64,000 bases of DNA from Corynebacterium tuberculostearicum (GTDB lineage Bacteria > Actinomycetota > Actinomycetes > Mycobacteriales > Mycobacteriaceae), in NCBI RefSeq assembly GCF_016127015.1, contig NZ_CP065972.1, forward strand, positions 2,108,001 to 2,172,000, read 5' to 3'. Of this stretch, positions 61,869 through 64,000 are shown in pieces; the stretch's first letter is position 1; each line of letters opens with the position of its first letter. Below the pieces are notes generated by a model. The model was not told the DNA's origin, did no database searches, and saw nothing but the letters and a program-made list of their open reading frames with translations. The position numbers and the translations under genes were made by a program.

Positions 61869-62477
61869 TTAGTTCACGCGCGGGACACGAATGATCGTGG
61901 TTCCCTCGATGGTGCTGACCTCGGCCTTTCCACCGCCGGCCTTCTTAATGTCGCCGGCATCGCGCTCCAGTTCCTCGTGTACCGAAGAACCCTTCAGCGC
62001 GATCATCTCACCACCCTTGCGTACGAGCGGCAGCGACCATTTCGCCAGCTTGCCCAGCGGTGCAACGGCGCGGGAGGTGACCACGTCTGCGCCCGCCACG
62101 GCCTTTTTAATCGGGCCTTCCTCGGCACGGCCACGCAGCACCGTTACGTTGTCTAGCCCCAGCTCTTCTACGACCTCGTTGAGATAGTTATAGCGCTTGA
62201 GCAGCGGCTCGATCAAGGTGATCTGCAGGTCTGGGCGTGCAATGGCCAGCGGAATGCCGGGCAGCCCAGCACCCGAGCCGACGTCGATAACCGTGGCGCC
62301 CTCCGGGATTGCCTGCTTGACGACGGCGCAGTTAATAATGTGCCTTTCCCACAAGCGTGGCACCTCGCGGGGACCTATAAAACCACGAGTGGACCCGTCT
62401 GTAGCGAGCGAATCATGGTAAGCCTGCGCGAGGGGCAAGCGGGAGCCGAATACTACTGACGGGTCCATCTCGGACAC
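61869..62477 (-). CDS. rsmG: 16S rRNA (guanine527-N7) methyltransferase
   Basis: 202 residues from GTG 62477 with GGAGGAG about ten bases before. SAM-binding motif '[21 protein letters not shown]', then '[11 protein letters not shown]' and '[17 protein letters not shown]'. Methylates G527 of 16S rRNA; loss gives low-level streptomycin resistance. Ends ten bases before the parA start in the same direction. Confidence 0.96.
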   Translation of the reverse strand: MSEMDPSVVFGSRLPLAQAYHDSLATDGSTRGFIGPREVPRLWERHIINCAVVKQAIPEGATVIDVGSGAGLPGIPLAIARPDLQITLIEPLLKRYNYLNEVVEELGLDNVTVLRGRAEEGPIKKAVAGADVVTSRAVAPLGKLAKWSLPLVRKGGEMIALKGSSVHEELERDAGDIKKAGGGKAEVSTIEGTTIIRVPRVN

Positions 62478-62497
62478 GATGGGGTTCTCCTCCGTGT

Positions 62498-63475
62498 TTA
62501 TTTGTTTTTGCGCTGTTTCTTGGTGCGGTTGTCCTTCTTGCGGGCACCCGGCTTAGGCGCGGAAGTGCGCTTGGCCTCAACCTTAGCGGCTTCCTCTTCT
62601 TCTTCCTCGCGGTCCATCTTGGCATAGACGATGCGGGTTTGGAAGAAGGTCCAGACCGTATTGGCCATCATGTAGAACAGCAAACCAATCGGCCAGATGG
62701 AGCCGGAGAAAATCAGCATGGCCGGCATGACCCACAGCATCATCTTGGACATCATGGCCATTTGCTGTTGCATCATCTCCGCATTCTGCCCCTGCGGTGC
62801 TTGGGTCTTGCCAGCAGCGCGGCGTTTTTCCTGACGGTTCAGGCTCATGCGGGCGTTGAAGTGCGTCATGACCGCAATGATGGCGATCATCGGAACGATG
62901 ATGACGGCTGCCTGGGTGGTAGTGACGCCCTCTACAATCGGCGAGTTCAATCGCAGGTTGGTCACCAGCGGAACATCAAAGATCTTGGCGTCTAGGAACT
63001 GCTGGACCAGTTCCGGCTTAAAGATGTAGTTCGCGGTATTGGCGTTATCCTCAATGGACATTGCGTCACCACTGGGATGTCCAATGCCACCGGCTACCGC
63101 AACGGTGCGGTCGAAGGAGCGCAGCACGTGGAACAAACCAACGAACATTGGAATCTGCACGAAGACCGGCAGGCAGCCGGCCATCGGACGAACGCCGGAC
63201 TCCTTGTAGACCTTCTGCATTTCCTGCGCGGCCTTGGTTTGGTCATTACCGTACTTCGCACGGATTTCCTGCACCTTAGGCTGGATTTCCTGCATCTTAC
63301 GCGAGGAACGAATCTGGCTAATGGTCGGCTTGACCATTAGTGCCTTAAGCGTCCAGGTCAGCAGCACAATGGCCAGAATCCAGGTAATGCCCCAGGCAGG
63401 GTCCATTACGAGGGAAAGCAGCCAGTGCCAGAACCACAAAACGGCCGAAATTGGCCAGTAAATGAAATTAAGCAC
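62498..63475 (-). CDS. yidC: Membrane protein insertase YidC
   Basis: 325 residues, Oxa1/YidC family without the large periplasmic domain. Five conserved membrane segments with '[51 protein letters not shown]' (hydrophilic groove Arg region and coiled-coil loop) and '[24 protein letters not shown]'. Basic Lys-rich tail at the C-terminus ('[13 protein letters not shown]') for ribosome contact. Inserts proteins alone or with SecYEG. Confidence 0.96.
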   Translation of the reverse strand: MLNFIYWPISAVLWFWHWLLSLVMDPAWGITWILAIVLLTWTLKALMVKPTISQIRSSRKMQEIQPKVQEIRAKYGNDQTKAAQEMQKVYKESGVRPMAGCLPVFVQIPMFVGLFHVLRSFDRTVAVAGGIGHPSGDAMSIEDNANTANYIFKPELVQQFLDAKIFDVPLVTNLRLNSPIVEGVTTTQAAVIIVPMIAIIAVMTHFNARMSLNRQEKRRAAGKTQAPQGQNAEMMQQQMAMMSKMMLWVMPAMLIFSGSIWPIGLLFYMMANTVWTFFQTRIVYAKMDREEEEEEAAKVEAKRTSAPKPGARKKDNRTKKQRKNK

Positions 63476-63488
63476 GAGTGTTTAATCC

Positions 63489-63764
63489 TCAATTGTTGTT
63501 GGTACCCGGGACCGGATCGAATCCGCCCGGATGCCAGGGGCCACATTTGCAGACCCTGGCTATTGCCATCGCCGTACCCTTGATTGCGCCGTGTTGAGAA
63601 AGCGCCTCTAGGGCATAAGCACTGCATGTCGGCTCGAACCGACAGGTCGATACCATCTTAAGGCCAGAGACATACTTTTGGTAGAAACGAACCACTTTGA
63701 CCATTGGTTTGGCCAATCCTCTGGCTGGGGGAATTTCCTCCCCGCGGGAATTTAGATATCCCAT
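63489..63764 (-). CDS. yidD: Membrane protein insertion efficiency factor YidD
   Basis: 91 residues. Family motif '[37 protein letters not shown]' and '[17 protein letters not shown]'; the three or four Cys are typical. Overlaps the end of rnpA by 13 bases and precedes yidC by 13 bases, the usual arrangement. Confidence 0.95.
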   Translation of the reverse strand: MGYLNSRGEEIPPARGLAKPMVKVVRFYQKYVSGLKMVSTCRFEPTCSAYALEALSQHGAIKGTAMAIARVCKCGPWHPGGFDPVPGTNNN

Positions 63765-64000
63765 TGCTTGCGCAGTGCTTTGGCAAGATCTTTTTCTAAT
63801 TGCTCACTGCTAGCAGTGGCGCTGGCGGGCAAAGCACGGATGACAACGTCCACGCTGGCAGGCAGCTTGGGAATGAATGTCATACACACATGGCGAAGCC
63901 GCCGGGAAGTGCGGTGGCGAACCACTGCATTCCCGACGGCTTTAGAAACAATCAGCCCAAATCGCGGCCCAGTGGCGGCGATATCGGCTGCCTTGTCCGT
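63752..64000 (-). CDS. rnpA: Ribonuclease P protein component, C-terminal part
   Basis: Runs off the right edge of the window; 82 codons are visible plus the TAA at 63752-63754. '[26 protein letters not shown]' is the RnpA signature (RNR-type motif V-x-x-R-x-x-x-x-R). The protein assists the RNase P RNA in cutting 5' leaders of tRNA precursors. rpmH, dnaA and oriC are expected just beyond. Confidence 0.95.
   Translation of the reverse strand, partial: TDKAADIAATGPRFGLIVSKAVGNAVVRHRTSRRLRHVCMTFIPKLPASVDVVIRALPASATASSEQLEKDLAKALRKQWDI

Noticed and set aside
1..64000. CRISPR arrays and tRNA genes
   Set aside because: No regularly spaced direct repeats and no cloverleaf-like sequence were noticed in any intergenic region; a tRNAscan run would settle it.

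Overview
The window is a chromosomal segment of a Corynebacterium, lying just to one side of oriC. At its right end the minus-strand order rnpA, yidD, yidC, rsmG, parA, parB, followed by cwlM, trxA, trxB and sigM, is the classic actinobacterial oriC-flanking block; dnaA and oriC should lie just past position 64000. The trpL-E-G-D-CF-B-A operon, a fused TrpC-TrpF, a MurJ with an intracellular pseudokinase domain, a Lys/Arg-rich NUDIX protein and a cluster of seven ParB sites around trp all fit Corynebacterium. I cannot name the species from the sequence.

1-14 kb: ordinary chromosomal genes (flavin monooxygenase fragment, DUF364 protein, VanZ-like protein, AcuI/YhdH-type reductase, MarR regulator, leuS, an 857-residue protein of unknown function, MOSC protein, MFS transporter, succinate-semialdehyde dehydrogenase). 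14.2-15.95 kb: an IS110-family element with a probable bridge-RNA region, abutting a 173-bp structured block that recurs 23 kb away at 39.3 kb. 16-23 kb: the trp operon with a textbook Trp-codon attenuator. Five of the seven parS sites lie inside genes, always read as Val-Ser-Arg-Glu-Thr. 23-36.7 kb: transporters (DAACS, SBF-like, BrnFE with a frameshifted brnF), small exported proteins, and the yqgE-cca // NUDIX-DUF6049-murJ group of cell-envelope and RNA genes.

36.8-52.0 kb is an accessory island wedged between murJ and the pepN-sigM-trx region. It is built from three 843-bp, nearly identical IS6-family copies plus two fragments of related elements. Cargo: a cytidine deaminase-ASCH fusion, a second copy of the structured block, a mercury-resistance operon (merR // MerT-like membrane protein, CcdA, TlpA-like redoxin, merA) with two MerR-type operators, decayed genes (redoxin fragment, phosphoribosyltransferase), a MerR regulator paired with a SulP anion permease, and a siderophore-type ABC importer whose ATPase gene is cut by the third IS copy. 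None of the three IS copies has matching flanking 8-mers, so the island was assembled by replicative cointegration and recombination rather than by simple insertions.

52.7-64 kb: a lone AT-rich gene of unknown function with a near-consensus promoter and perfect terminator, then pepN, sigM, trxB, trxA, cwlM (zinc ligands lost, so a regulator rather than an amidase), and on the minus strand a GNAT-like gene, parB, parA, rsmG, yidC, yidD and the 3' part of rnpA. Functionally, the right half joins chromosome segregation (ParAB acting on parS 35-48 kb away), peptidoglycan lipid II export and control (MurJ, CwlM), thiol redox (SigM, TrxAB) and membrane insertion (YidC/YidD).
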